A stretch of 64,000 bases of DNA from Hsuehochloa calcarea. Its lineage: Eukaryota > Streptophyta > Magnoliopsida > Poales > Poaceae. Positions 35,481-49,139 of the stretch are shown here, in pieces. The DNA lies in contig CM070596.1 of assembly GCA_036346395.1 (NCBI GenBank), forward strand, positions 3,162,001 through 3,226,000, read 5' to 3'. How positions within the stretch are numbered: position 1 is the stretch's first letter; the number at the start of each line of letters is the position of its first letter. The translations under genes were made by a program, and so were the position numbers. Below the pieces are notes generated by a model, which worked only from the letters and a program-made list of their open reading frames with translations, ran no database searches and was not told where the DNA came from.

Positions 35481-35900
35481 GGGTGTAGTCGAACCACCTT
35501 TCGACCAGGATGTAGTCGAACCTCTTTCCGATCCGTGTAGTCGAACCTCCTTCCGACCAGGATGTAGTCGAACCTCCTTCCGACCAGGTAGTCGAACCTC
35601 CTTCCAACCAGGTAGTCGAACCTCCTGTTGTCGAACCTCCTTCCGACCAAGATGAAGTTGAACCTCCTTTCGATCAGGTAGTCAAAACCTCCTGTTGTTG
35701 AACCTCCTTTCGACCAGGATGTAGTCGAACCTCCTTCCGGCCAGGTAGTCGAGCCTTCCTCCGACCAGGTAGTCGAAACCTCCTATTGCCGAACCTCCTT
35801 CCGACCAGGATGTAGTCGAACTCCTTTTCACTAGGTGGTCGAAACCCCCCTTCCGACCACGTGTAGTCAAATCTCCTTCCGACCACGTGCAGTCGAACCG
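35481..35900 (+). repeat. Minisatellite inside the LTR (GTAGTCGAACCTCCTTCCGA unit)
   Basis: More than a dozen copies of a 22-30 bp unit close to GTAGTCGAACCTCCTTCCGA plus CCAGGAT or CCAG, varying in length. It yields spurious Arg/Ser/Phe-rich ORFs on both strands. Related arrays lie in the solo LTR at 36389-40702 and, inverted, in 52300-57012. Confidence 0.85.
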
Positions 35901-36388
35901 ATGAACAGTAACCGAAACCCTAATTGTTGGATTTTCTCTTCCAACAGAAATGATTTAGGCTATAACTTTCGCATGCGAACTCCAAATCGAATAATTTTTT
36001 TCTAAATTCATCTAAATTCAGTACCTTTCTTTTGGTTCTAGTTTGGTAATTTGTGGATTTTATTTGTAAGTTTTATATTTATTTTGCTCTTTTTGTACGT
36101 ATCGATTACGGCGTTTCGAAGAGTTCTTGGACCCGTCGACCGAAGCCACTCAAAACTTCGTCAAAGGAAAGTCGTAGACCTTTGATCATGTTGTACCTTA
36201 TAAAAAGTATATTCTTTTATATCAGGATGCATTGCTATTTTTATATTAATTGTTTCCGGGAGTAGTTAAATACCTACTTCGTATGACTTCTTGAATATTT
36301 GTGAATGACATGTTGACATGTACCCTTGGACACCAAAGGTTGGGTAATCTTAGTTGGATATTGTTGTAATACCAACATAGAAGCGTAT

Positions 36389-39300
36389 TGTCGGACCTGG
36401 GAGTAACACCCCAGAATCCTTTATGCATTTCTGAACTAGTCCCATGATCAGTAGCTAGTTCACACAGTAAATAAATATGGTAACATCCATAATTCGTATA
36501 ACTTTATTAATAAACAAAGTTGATTACAAGAAAGGCTTACAAACCAACATTAAACAAACACAGCGGAAGACGAAGAAGTAGTGGAGTCCAGCTGATTTGC
36601 CACCGGCAATCGACTAGGGTAGCGGCCTAGTCGTCGAGATCCGAAGTCCTTCTCCTCTGAAATTGATTTGCATAAAGCAAGGGTGAGCACAACTACCGTG
36701 CTCGCAAGTTACACCCAATAATAGATTATAGTGCATGCAGGGATATATGAAAGGAAGACTTATTGGTTGAATTTGCATAAAGCAATATTTTCTTTAAATA
36801 TTTGTACTAAGTTCCAAAGCAGTTATTCTATAACTAAAATTCATTTTATAAATTTTCAAGTTTTATAGTCAGATAGCATTCACACAACAGTAGTGAAGGA
36901 TACCCTCCTGTCACATGGCTTCCTGCCCAACTTCCCATTTGGATAGAAATCCAAAACCATTTGATAAAGTCTTTTAGAAACAAAATCAAAGTCTAACTTT
37001 GAGTGGCTTTGATCAGCATGTCCATGACCATGGACACGGCTATTCGAATAGTTTTACACTCTGCAGAGGTGGTACAACTTTACCCACAAGACATGAATTC
37101 TCTAGTTTGTTTGGCATCTTTCGATACCATTGCTCACTACCTTAGGTAAGCAGTCTAGAACACGTGTCAAGGCCTTTACAATGCGCCACTCCACCGTAGT
37201 CCTGCCTCGCTAAGGATTCACCCCCGTTGGATAGAAACCCGCCGGGTTCAGACCCCCTCTTGCGTAAAAGTATGTCATTCTGACACCCACACATCAACAT
37301 GGCACAACCACGGTGAAACGTTACAAATTAGTTAGCCAGGTCCCTCCCACTCGAGACATTTGGAATTACGATGTGGCTTAGCAAGATGCGTCTCGAAGAC
37401 CAGTCCTTAATTGACTTGGGCGACTTCCAGAATAACCCCTGGGCCTACCCGACTGAGCCTGTGCATAAACCTACACCCACCAAGCATCCATTTCGCCCAA
37501 GTACAAACCAACTTTTCCTTTTTGCTTTTCAAAGTCATTTGCAAAATCTTCCATGACAAACCAATGCCATTGACTTTTAAACAATAATTAATCATTTGGC
37601 TAAAATTTCCCAAACTATTTGCATAATATTTTCAAATGATCTCAGTTCATACTATCGTATCAACTAGGTTTTTATCTAGGGTGATAATATATTTGATTCA
37701 AATATCAACATTGGTCATACAAAGGATTTAGGCATAACTATAAATTTAAAACAGGTATTTAAATTACATTGAATAAAAATAAGATTGCAAGAATAATTTA
37801 AAATAGAATTTAAATAATTTGAAATAATATGATCAAATATGATCAAAGGTATAACTTGTCTTGCTTGGTTTATCGATGTTCTCAAACGGCGTCGAATTCC
37901 AGGTTCTCCGAACTCGTTGAAATCTATACGTGTAAACGTTCCAAATTCAAATAATATTCAAATGGGAATCCAAATAAAATCCAAAAATTATAAGATAAAT
38001 ACTGCATGGAAGATATCAACTTTATATGAATATAGGAATTTGAATCGACGAAATACATAAGTTTTAAAGTCACAAGGTCGGAAGGAGTTTCGACTACAGG
38101 TGTTCTGAAGGACTACCTGGTTGGAAGGAGGATTCGACTACATGTAGATGGACTACCTAGTCGAAAGGAGGATTCGACTACAGGAGGTTGGATGGACTAC
38201 CTGGTTGGAAGGAGGTATCGACTATCGGAAGGAAGGTTGGACTAGCTTGTTGGAAGGATGGTTTCGACAACACTGGTCGGAGGAAGGGTTTCAAAGCACT
38301 GGTCGAAGGAAAGGTTACGACTACCTAGTCGGCAGAAACTACGACTATCTAATCGAAGAAAGCTACGATCATCTAATGTAGCAACGACGGTGCTCGACTA
38401 CAGCTTGCTGGTGTTATGCGCAACGACGAGCTATGCGAAGGTGTGCAAAACGAAGAGGAGGAGATGCTGAACCTTACGGGGTACCTTACGACGGCAGAGC
38501 TCAATGGAGTGGTTGGAGGCGAGGCGTGGCGGCAGCGGTGGTGCATTGTCCTCGGCGAACGGCGGTGAAGTGGCGGCCGGCGAGGGTACCAAGGGATGGA
38601 GAATAGGATAGGGATGACGGTGCTCACCTTGGTGGTGGTGGAACGCGTACGGATGACCGGTGGCGAGGATGATGACGTCGGTGCGATTCGACCAGAGGTG
38701 GCGCGGACGTTCCGGCGATGCCCCAATGAAGGCGAGGTGAGCACCACATAGAACGTCGTGGCGAAGTTAGGGGTGGTGGATATGGTGGCAGGGATGCACT
38801 GTACGCGGCTCAAATGGCCGATGAACGGAGTTTGGCCGGCGTCGAAAAAACTTAGATTGTGGAGAGGAGAAAGCGAGGGAGGATTTAAGATTTTCGGGGA
38901 CGGATGAGGGAGAGGAGAGGCACCCAGGGTTCTCTTATATAGGGGTGGAGGTGGACCGGAGGATGAGATCTAGGAGCGGGTGTCATGGCCGGACATGGCG
39001 TGTTCCCGTTGATTTGGTCATTTATGAGGGGACGAATGGCCGGGAATAGAGGTGTATTGATGAGGGGAATTGATTGCCACTAATTTGGGGAAGAATCGTG
39101 GAGGAAATATCGGGATTTTGAAGCTTCATTCGGCAGTAATGGAGGACGAAGGCGCGGCCACGCGGGGAAGAAGAAAGAGAGGGAGACGACGAGCAGATGG
39201 GCACACCTGCCAGCGACAGCAAGAAAGGAATGGAGCGTATGGTGCTAGGTCATTTGATTTAAATCGGACGGTCCTTACTGATCGACTGATCGGACGCGAC

Positions 39301-40702
39301 ATACTGGTCGACTGATCGGACGCGCCAAACTGATCGACTGGTCAGCGGTGAGGTGGACATGACATGGCAGTGGTGAATTATTGCGAAATTCAAAATTTCT
39401 CTTGAATAGAAAGGTAGATAATATTGAAAGGAACTTGTAGGTAAAAGGGTTCGAGCAATTATCCAACGGATGAAGAGATCGGGCTCGACGGAGTTCTCGC
39501 CGGACTTGTGGAAGGAGATGTGGCCGGTGGTGAAAAAGTTAGTAAAACGAAATTCTACTTGAATAGAAATGTGGAGGATATATATAGGAACTCACCAATA
39601 AAATTTGGTACACAGTGGAGCAAGGGATGAGGAGATCGGGCTCGTCGGAGTTGGAGAAGAAGACCGTCGGTGCTTTTGTGGCCGAGGTGAAACAATACGT
39701 ATATCAAAATTCGGCTTGAATAGAAATGAAGAAAATCTAGATAGGAACTCACCGGCAAAATTTCGTGCACAACAGAGCTACGGATGGGGAGATCGGGCTC
39801 GCCGGAGTTGGAGAAGAAGGGCTAGCAAAGGGAGCTCCTGGAGGCTTTTGACAAATACGAGCAAATGATGTGGCGAATGAGAAGGAGAGGCTACAGTTCA
39901 ATTTATAGGCCCAAAGGAGTAACGGTTTGGCGGGAATTGCTCGCCGGAGTTATGACCGGATTTTGAAATTTGAATTTTTGGCATGATTCGCAGTAGTCGA
40001 ATATTCCGAGGAATCTTCTTCACAATTCGAAAATGCATTAATTAATTCCAGAAAAATAGCAAATAAATTCCAAAAAATCTAAAATAAATCACAGATATTA
40101 AACACCAGATTCTGAATGCAAATAAAATAATAAGTTTATTATTATTTTTTAATTACTTTTATATTGCTGAATATTATTTTTAAATTTGAAAAATAATAAT
40201 ATATGTCTAAAAATTCTATCAATTTTCAGAGTAGTTCACTAGGGTATTTTTATCTTAAATAAAATACTTTCAATAAAAAAGGTTTTACATGCGAACAACA
40301 ATTCATTTTTAATTTTAGAAAAATTACAAAAAATCAAATAGGGACTTTTAGAAAATAACAAATAGTGTTCACAATTTCTAGAAAAATTCAGAGAAATTAT
40401 ATGAATTATTTTGAACTTAATAAAAATAATTCCTACTGAAATATGGCTTTTATTTTTGTACAATAATTTTTTTATTTTCTGGAATATAGGAAAATCCTTT
40501 TTAAATAGTAGAAATTTCTAGAAATTAATTAAAATTTTATTTTTTACTTTAAAACTAATAAATTAAATAATTGATTTTTCTAACAAGGAAAACTCTTTTT
40601 AAAATTACAGAAATTCAAAAAAAATCTTTGACTGCCAGAAAATCCAACAAAATAATAACTTTAATTATTTTTATTTTGGTAACAGAACTTTGGGATGTTA
40701 CA
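36389..40702 (-). mobile_element. Solo LTR (4.3 kb, minus orientation) with target duplication
   Basis: On the minus strand it starts TGTAACATCCCAAAG and ends GGTCCGACA. The flanks are CGTAT (36384-36388) and CATAT (40703-40707), a 5-bp target duplication with one change. The homologous site in the LTR at 52300-57012 lacks the insertion. No internal coding domain is present, so it is best read as a solo LTR left by LTR-LTR recombination. It carries its own version of the CGACTACCTGGTTGGAAGGA minisatellite at about 38075-38380 and a very AT-rich stretch at 40040-40680. Confidence 0.8.
38075..38380 (-). repeat. Minisatellite inside the 4.3-kb solo LTR
   Basis: About ten irregular copies of words like CTACCTGGTTGGAAGGAGG plus TTCGA. 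In reverse complement these are variants of the unit in the neighbouring gypsy LTR. Confidence 0.75.
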
Positions 40703-41958
40703 CATATCATGCTTTGTCATGTTTTAGTTATGCGATGGTCTCTCGATCATATGATTCAATGGTGATAAATTTAACTTAATGATATATAGAATTGTGACGT
40801 AGCCACTTTTGATAAAATTTGTTGTGCCATGGAAAGGGTTATCATTTGGTCAGCTTTAACCAAAAATGATTTCATACTCAGGCGAAGGATCGTGCAGTAA
40901 AGGGAGAGAATTTTGGGATGTGATTGCCTCGCCTGAGTAGTCACTAAGGACTTAATTTTGTGCGCTATTGATATGGGCTATACCGTACAACCACATGTCT
41001 AGGGTGGGGTGGACCTGGCCAATTAATTAGCAATATTTTGAGTCGATTCTGTTTGGGTTGTTAAGCGGCGCAAGAGGGGGCCCAAAATGGCGAATCATTA
41101 GCGAGCAGAACCGAGTCAAAATAGAGCTTTGTAAAACCTTGTGATAATTACTTAGTCGCACACCTTCAGAAGCATGTCATGTTTGATATTATAAGATGAT
41201 TGTATCTTGTGGGTCAAGATGTACAGCCTCTGTAAGTGATAAAAACTATTCGAATAGTCATGTCCCCAGTTATGGACAATGTATGGTGCTTTCGCACGAG
41301 GGATAGATTTTCATAAAAATATTGGAATGGTTTCATTGGAAAGTGATCTGGATGTGGTTGGTGGTTGGGAAGTGAACGGGGTGTTCAATAGTTGTTTCAA
41401 AGAACTCGATTACTTATGTATTAATCTTTTGAATTATGCTTTACAATCTATTTATTGTATTTAATGTCAATACTGCGTTCTACAAATTAAACATAATGAT
41501 ATACTTGTTCAAGCCTTGCATGAATACTATTTGCATATATTTCCCTACGACTTGCTGAGTACTTTATGTACTCACGGCTATACGTCATTTGTTGATCAGT
41601 CGCCGAAGAAGAACCAGGGAGCACCGAGTTCTACGAGGAAGATTGCTTTGAAGACTATGCGAGCTAGGTCGCGTCCTCCACTCGATTGCCTGTGGGCATG
41701 CCGGATGGCTACCATGAGACATTTTGGTTTCCGCTGTAAGTTTATCTTTTGTTGTTAGGCCCTGCGTGGCAACCTATGTAAGACTTGACTATAAAGTCCT
41801 TTCGCTACTAAGTAATATTATTTTGTCTGCTTCATAGATATTTTATTGTATGGATATGATTACATCGATGTTGCAACTGTATGAGCTAGCTACTAATCTG
41901 GGACTAGTTTGGAATATACAAAGGGCTCGGGTCCAGCGACTCGGAGTGCCGACAGAGA

Positions 41959-41970
41959 TGGTATCAGAGC
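41959..41970 (+). other. Primer-binding site of the gypsy element
   Basis: TGGTATCAGAGC lies four bases after the LTR end. It is complementary to the 3' end of plant initiator tRNA-Met, the usual primer for this lineage. Confidence 0.9.
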
Positions 41971-42310
41971 CATATCGACTGTAGGACGCAACCATAGTTA
42001 GTGTGGTCATTTTAATCAAAGATTTCAAAAAATTATTTTATAAATCAAACAAACACAGTAACTCGAGTAGTCATTCTTCCCTTATCTCATTCTGTTATTT
42101 TCTCATCTATTCAAATCTCTTCCCATATCATTCTCAGGATCTTACAAGTTATCTTTTCTGAAACCTTGTTTCCAAATTTAAATTGACTCTAACCTCAATA
42201 ATCTCTATAGGATCGAGTCTTCAGTGATCAAAGCAATGGATGCCGGAAGTTTCAAGAGCTGCTATTTGTGTTGAATCGACCATCCATATAAGTTAGGTTA
42301 GAAATGCTTT

Positions 42311-45300
42311 TGTTGGACCGCAACGGCGACTAGGGGGGAGGGGTGAATAGGAGCACGATCTCTTTTTACCAAGATTAGATTCAACACGATTTTCACTCCA
42401 ATAGCTATGAATATCAATATACAAGCATAGTGGAAGACTTGTATTGAATCCAATCAAAGCTCCGAAGCAAAATAACCAAAAACCATAAAAACTCAATCTG
42501 CTATAAGATGGGCGGTCTGACCTCTCAGATTGGTGGGTCAACTTTTACATGGGGCGGTCTGACCTTCAGCCTGATGAACAGTAAAATTAGCCAAAAAAAA
42601 TGAAGTTGCAAATATGTCTAACTTTTGATCTACAACTCCAAACTCGATGAAACTTGGAACACATATTCTCTAGGATATCAGGAACCTATTCCAATGAAAG
42701 ATCGTGAAAATCCTTGGCAAAGTTCTGACCTTTTCCCGTTTGAGTGAAGGATGGTTCAAAACCGAGTCAAAACGAAAACTAGATCCAAAAACTTGCTCGT
42801 GGGTTAAAGATGATCAAGATGATCCTAGATGAGTTCCCACATATCACAGCAAGCAAGATTGGGGGTAGAAACCAAAAGAAAACTTGAGAATCAAATAAAG
42901 CCCCAAACTCACAAAATAGAGAGCAAGAACGAAAAAAGACTCATCTCAAGAAAACTTGCATAGATTGATTTGTGATTGTTGCTGGTTTACAGCCACTCCA
43001 ATATAGAGGACAAAACTCAATACATGAGTACACAATCAATCTCCTCTTCAAGAATCCTAACCTCTCCACTCCCTAATCTCAAAAACAAAACTAGAGTTTT
43101 AAATAAGCAAAAGGATCAAGGAGGTGCTACAACACCCTCCCATATTTATAGTGGAGGCTAACCTTCTAGAAGAGATTTCTATTGGGCACCCGTTAAGCCT
43201 ACAAATAAATGGGTTTAACTCATGCACGTATTTTAAAGCGTCGTCTTCATCTTCTCTTGACCTAAACCGCTTCTCCTTGCGTCGTCTTGTGCCGCGGTTT
43301 AGCCAAAAGCAATTAAGGTAGTATTTTAATGATATTACCAAAATACCCCTTCTCGATCATTCTCCAAAAATCGAGTCCAATCTTCATGAAGCAGTTCCAT
43401 GCATCGCCACGTGTAGGTTGATCAACGGCTCTCATCATGTCAGCAAGTCTCTCCCGTCCGACTCCCACCGAAACCACCATGGCACTTGCAACGACCCCCG
43501 CGCCGCTTGATGCAACACGTCGCACCGAACTTACCGTTCGGTCATCCTTGTCTATTTTGCATCATGCTCGAATCTAATGACTTCACCCGGCATCCTCGAT
43601 CATTCTGAACCTCAGCTCACCAAGCCTAGTCTCGATCATCCTTACCGTTGATCGTCGTTGACCCCCAAGCAACCTGCACAACAATAGACCAAGAAATCGA
43701 TTCCGGGAACAAGTTCTTCGCAACTTGACCCACGTTAGTCAAAACATGCATCATGCAAAATATATGCACTGAAACTCGTTAACTTGACTCAACAAACAAA
43801 CAAACAAACGAGCCGAAGCGATACAAGTGAAAACTGGTCAGACCGCCATTCAATGGCCGGTCTGTAACATCCCAAATTTCAGAGTTTTAAAATCTTTTAA
43901 ATATTGGTAGCAAGAAAATTCATCAATTGGTTTTAATTGAATATTAATTTAAAAAGCTTAATATGGACTTTAAGGACAAATTGATTTAATATGCTTAATC
44001 CCAACATCAACAATTGTCAAAATTATTTTATTTAGATTCTATGTGCTTGGTTATATTTTATAGAATTTTTCGAATTTTTCCAAAGTCATTTGCTATTTTC
44101 TAATTGCTATTTGCATTTTCTCGGATTTATTTAAAAGAAAAATCTATTTTAAATCCTTGAACGATCTTGGGCGAAGCCCAACACTATTCCGCCCGCTCAA
44201 TCGGTAGTTGGATCAACATCGTCATTGCCGCCGCCGCGTTTTCGCCTGCCCATTGGATCTTCGCCGCGTGTCCGTTCGGTCGATCCGCCGCCGCTTTCGC
44301 TTCGCGCGCCTCGCGTCTCTCTGTCAAGTGGGACCGGCCGAGGTGTCGTTCTTTCCACACACCTTCGTCCGAGCGCTGCCGTGACAAGTGGGTCCCACCA
44401 AACTCTTGTTCATCGTCTTCGATCGGGACTTCGTTCGATTCTTCCGCGCGTCGCCGCCGTTCCGACTTGGATTCTAGGGTTTCTCGGGACTATTTAAAGC
44501 CGCGCCGTGTCACGAGGATCGCATCCGCCGCCGCCTTTTGCCCACACCGCTAACCCTAGATCATCGTCATTTCGCGGAATCGAAGCTTCAACCTCGGCCG
44601 CCGCGAGTTTCCTCGCCGGATTGCGTAACCACCGGTGAGCCACCACCACCGAGCCCGCCCGAGAGTTCGCCTCGCCAAGGGCAACCCTATCGCGACGCTC
44701 GTTGCCCTCGAAGCCGCCGCCGTCGTCGCCGCCATCACCGCATCGCTCGCCCTGCTCCTCGTGTCGCGCCGCTGCTCGGTCATCCCCGCGAAGAAGCCGC
44801 GTCACTGAATCGCCAGTCGTGACCGAGTCAGAGCGCACCTCGCCACCGCCGAAGTCGCCGTCATCCGCCGCGATCCGTGGTCGCCGGAGTGTCGCCGTCG
44901 TTTTGCCTCGTGGTGCGCCACGCGCGCAGCCACATCCTCTCTCTGTCGGGCGTGTCGCCTACGTGGCTGCCGCATCAGCGCCACGCCTCCCGGTTCACCG
45001 CGCCAGCTCTTCCTCGGCTCGGAGGACCCAGTCCACCGTGAGCCGAGAGGCTGACAGGTGGGGCCCACCTGTCAGTACGGATTTAAATTAATTCTTTTTC
45101 CTCGGCTGACGCAAGCATTGCGCAATAATTCGATTTTCCTTTATAAAAATAATTCGGGAAATTCGAGAAAATCCAATTTAGGGTTTTATTGATTTTTCCA
45201 ATCTTCCAAAGCCCATATCTTTTGCATCCGAAGTCCAATTGAGCCCATTCAAATTTGTAAATTCATATAAAATTCAGATCTATTTATTTATGAATTTTAT

Positions 45301-47337
45301 TTAATTTTTGGAGTTTATTTTGCCTCTGTTATTTATTTGTTTTGTTTTCTTTTGTCTCGTTTGCGAGTAGACGTCGATACTTCGGGGAATTTTGCAGAAG
45401 AAGGAGCACCTCAAGACCAAGACCAATATCTAGATCTATTCCAAGGCAAGTTATACCTTTGATCATTTTGAACCCAGTTTTCAAAATACTTTGTTTCAAT
45501 GTATTGCATTCTATTTCAAGTATTTATTTAAATGCTTTTGGGTGTAGTTATTAATCCAAATTGTTATGCCACCTTGTCTATTGTATGCCATGATCTTTTG
45601 TCACCCTAGGTTGATTAATTATTAGTTGGTATTATCGTAGCACCAACGTGGGTTGGTTAGATACGATTAGACCGCTTAGCCATGCCACAGTCATCATTTC
45701 ATGTGAGAGTTGCAATTATGAACTTGAATAAGTGATTATGAACTGCGTGTGATGAATCTGTGTGTCTTTGTGTGCTATTACTCGTTGGTGGCATGTGTTG
45801 CACTTAATCAACAGGTGGGAAAAGATTTAGACCGAGGCAAGTGGTGGATTACTGTGTGAATGGTGGATCGTGTGTTATAAACTTTGTGATTTGGGTTAAA
45901 GCGGAAGTCTTGCCTTAGTCAATTAAGGACTTAACTTTGTGCGCCATTGAACTGGGCCTTACATGCACGACCACATGCCTAGTATGAAATTTGGGCTGAC
46001 TTAGTAAGTTATGGAGTCTTGACATTGACAACTCAGGTTGTATTTAAGCTATGTGATGGGTGGAGGTGTGATATGTCACATCGCGGACAGTTATTGCATC
46101 CTGTCCAATGGTGTGTGTCGTTCCAAGGGTGTGTGTACAAATTGAATGGCGATAAAGCACACCAGAGTGTCATTGTTTGAGATGAAGTCTCGAAAGGTTT
46201 TGTTGTGATCAACTCGATCCGTTGGTTTCATCGTGTGGGTAAAGTGTACAACCTCTGCAGAGTGTTTAAACCAATCTATTCGAATAGCCGCGTCCTCGGT
46301 TATGGACATGCTCGGGAATTTCACACGAGGGGTAGATTTTCATAAAAACAATTGGGAAGGTTCAGCTGTGTGAGATAACTTGGGCAGCTGTGTGAATAAC
46401 TTGATTAGACTGTGTGTCCTTTGTGAAATCAATTGTTAAATTATTATTGTCTATTTGTTTTGAATTACGCTTTCAATCTATTATTTGTATTCAATTGCAA
46501 ATGTTGCATTTCTGCAAAATAACCACAGAAGCCATTCCTTTGGAATAAGTCATCATGTATAAATGCATTCTGTGGTATGACTTGCGAGTACGGTGTGTAC
46601 TCACTCTTGCTAAATAAATCAACAGAAGTGGAGGAGTCGTCTTTGCTTTTGAAGAGGAGTTCTCGAAGGTTGAACGTTAGGGTCTTGATCGATCGGTTCG
46701 TGGTAAATTGATGGGAGCCTACCGGAGTTTATTTCGTTTCCGCTGCAGTTTATTTCTTTATTGTCAGCCTTGCATGGCTTAATAAATGTAAAACTCGACC
46801 GTAAGGTCCCAACAGTTATTTGTTATTTAAAGTACTCGTTTATTCTTATATTCGTTGTATGAATGTGATATTTCATCAATGTTGACACTGTGTGCACTAG
46901 CGTGATCCTGGACTAGTGCCGAATACACAGAGGGTCCAGATTTGCATATTTGGGTCCCGACACGGTCTGACCGCCCTCTGGCCGGTCAGACCGCCTAGCT
47001 AGGGTTTAGCCAATTTTCAACCCTTGAAAATCGAAAGCTCTCTGAAAATTTCAAACTTATAGATCTTTTGACTGGAAGCTCCAAAAATTATGAGACCAAG
47101 TGTATGAGAATCCCCTCTCTCGCCTACACCCTCTATTTTTGGCCCAGCTCCAAACTCCAATATTTATAATGGCCGGTCCGACCGGCCGCCTGTCGGACCG
47201 CCACTGGCCGGTCTGACCGCCTATGACCTGACAGAACTGAAATTTTACCGAAATCGCGTGATTCGATGAACCTTCAACGACATTGCTAATTGTAACATCA
47301 TCCTAAGATCATAAGCATATCCCCATGATATCCACAA
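42311..47337 (+). mobile_element. LTR-like repeat (TGTTGGACC... family) inserted in the gypsy leader
   Basis: Starts TGTTGGACCGCAACGGCGAC and ends ATATCCACAAC. The ends are complementary in the TGTTG...CAACA style, with the final A lost. Net length is about 1.92 kb once the 3.1-kb solo LTR at 43863-46962 is removed. It is studded with GGCGGTCTGACC / GCCGGTCTGACCGCC words. The flank GCTTT on the left and (A)CTTT on the right may be the remains of a target duplication. A second diverged copy is at about 54102-55877. No coding domain is seen, so it is probably another solo LTR. Confidence 0.65.
43863..46962 (+). mobile_element. Solo LTR (3.1 kb) with perfect target duplication
   Basis: Starts TGTAACATCCCAAATTTC and ends TTTGGGTCCCGACA. 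The 5-bp target duplication CGGTC is perfect (43858-43862 and 46963-46967). Its termini resemble those of the LTRs at 36389 and 52300, so it is a relative of the same group. GC-rich exon-like sequence at 44220-45060 generates open frames in several phases without recognisable domains. Confidence 0.88.
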
Positions 47338-47559
47338 CTTTAGCAAATTTACCCTTCTTAGCTTTAGTATCGTTTAGTCTGTATAGGATCTTTTGAGTGA
47401 GTGTCATCTTTATTGCCTCTTAATAGCTTTTTAGCTATTTGTTATTTGAGTTTTACCGGTTTTCCCCAGTTAGGTGATTCTGTTTCTCCCTTGTTCTCTC
47501 GTCTACTATGCTATTCCCTCTCACCTACCGTGTTTTCTTCATCTCGTCGATTAAGCCTG

Positions 47560-48660
47560 TGAAGATTTGTTGCAAATAGTTCAGACCCATAACTCTGAAA
47601 GTCAGAATGAACCTGTGGATCCCAATACACCACCCCCTTCGACCACAGTAGCATATCAGGGTCTGGGTCAGTTTATGGCAACCTAGGCGCAGTGAACCAG
47701 ACCGTTGTTGCTCTAGTCGCAATTTGAACCAGAACAATCAAGCAACTACCATGCCACCTCCACCACCACCAAGTTTTCCTCAGTCAAGGTTGGCAAAGTT
47801 CATGAGGACCCATCCACCTACTTTCTCTAGCTCCTCCGAGCCCTATCGAGAAGAAGCTCGCCATCACCCGGTGTGACGACCACAAGAAGGTTATGTATGC
47901 CGCACACTAGCTTGAAGGTACTATTGTGGAATGGTGGGAGAATTACTGTGCCGCCCATGAAAACCACCTGAACATCAATTGGGCTGAGTTTTCGTAAGCT
48001 TTCCGCCACTCTCATATTCCTGATGGCAAGGTGGAAATAAAGAAGAACGAGTTTCGTGAGCTGCATCAAGGAAACATGTCAGTCAGTGAGTACCTCAACA
48101 AGTTCATCCAACTTTCTCGTTATGCTCAAAAGGATGTTTCCACGGATGATGCGCGTTAGAAGCGTTTCAAGCGAGGAGTCAACCCTAACTTGAAGGTTCA
48201 AGTCGTTGGCAATGACTATGTGGATTTTAGCACCTAGTAAACAAGGCTATGCTCATAGAGGAGTCTCATCGTGAGCTTGATGAGTCTTGTAAGAGGGAGA
48301 AGATATAGCATGGTGTTCATCATAATCAACCGCAGAGAGCCAAAATGAATGTGCAGCATCCTGCCCGCTTCGCTCCTCTGTGGCGTTTAGGACCCCCGCG
48401 ACTGCACCTCACCCAGCTACTCCAGGATTTCGAAGCTTCGGCAACAACAATACCAACAACCAGCAGCCAAGAAACAACAATCATACCACAAGAATCACCT
48501 ACTTCAACTGCCAGCAATTAGGACACTATGCTAGCAACTGTCCGTAGAAGCAAGGTCCAACTCTTGTCAAGGCTCAACTTGGGAGCTACTTTGACCATAA
48601 CCCCCATAGTAGGAGCAGGACGTGGAGCACCTCAGACTTCATTTGAGCAGTCAAGACCCC
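47560..48660 (+). pseudogene. Gag remnant of the gypsy element
   Basis: The retrotransposon gag domain is readable near 47860-48230 (phrases VEWWENY, NEFRELHQGNMSVSEYLNKF, QLSRYA). Stops interrupt it, for example at 47911, 47997 and 48159. A zinc knuckle follows at 48500-48544 as YFNCQQLGHYASNC; its first Cys is changed to Tyr. Gag forms the particle and binds RNA in active relatives. Confidence 0.8.
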
Positions 48661-48679
48661 TTAGCCTTTTGGGAGAGGC

Positions 48680-49111
48680 CGTGTGAACCATGTCACAGTG
48701 GAGGAAGCCCAGATAGCCTCAGACGTCGTGCTGAGTAAGTTTCTAGTTAATTTAGCACGTGCTACTATTTTGTTTGATTCTGGAGCTTCACATTTGTTTG
48801 TTTCTCATAGTTTTGCCACACAACATCAGCTAAAGGTTTTGATTCTTAATAATGCTTTATTGGTTCAGTCACCCGGTTCGGAGTTGAGTACGAACCAGGG
48901 TTGTCTAAAAGTTAAAGTAATCATAGAAGGGGTAGAATTTTCAGCTAACCTCATAATCGTTGACACCAAGTCGTTAGATGCAATTTTGGATATGGATTGG
49001 CTTGCTTGTCACCAAACAATTTTGGATTGGGGTGGTCGAAGCATCACTTTGATCAGTCCGGTTGGAACCAAAGTAAAATTTGAAGCCTCCTCGGAGATCA
49101 CTAGTTTGTAG
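48680..49111 (+). pseudogene. Aspartic protease domain of the gypsy element
   Basis: The longest open piece of the polyprotein, 142 codons (48683-49111). It holds the catalytic motif LFDSGASHLFV and the downstream block IILDTKSLDAILDMDWL-like (here IIVDTKSLDAILDMDWL). In active elements this domain processes the polyprotein. It ends at a stop at 49109. Confidence 0.85.
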
Positions 49112-49139
49112 TATCAAGGCTGTATATTTGGAAGCCTCC

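Larger units (their letters stand above)
34593..41954 (+). mobile_element. 5' LTR of the gypsy element, split by a solo LTR
   Basis: Removing the insertion at 36389-40702 and its duplicated target leaves about 3.04 kb. The inverted copy at 52300-57012 (about 2.94 kb net) matches it across most of its length. That copy also shows the uninterrupted sequence at the insertion point. The LTR ends in ...GTGCCGACA, four bases before the primer-binding site. Confidence 0.85.

Noticed and set aside
35389..35886. Arg/Ser/Phe-rich ORFs over the LTR minisatellite
   Set aside because: The open frames come from a tandem noncoding unit whose length keeps two frames open; units vary and frames break.
35481..35900. 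CRISPR-like array
   Set aside because: Repeats are contiguous and variable with no unique spacers, inside a plant LTR; no cas genes.
44167..45091. Overlapping GC-rich ORFs within the 3.1-kb solo LTR
   Set aside because: Open frames in several phases reflect high GC; the whole segment lies between LTR ends with a target duplication.
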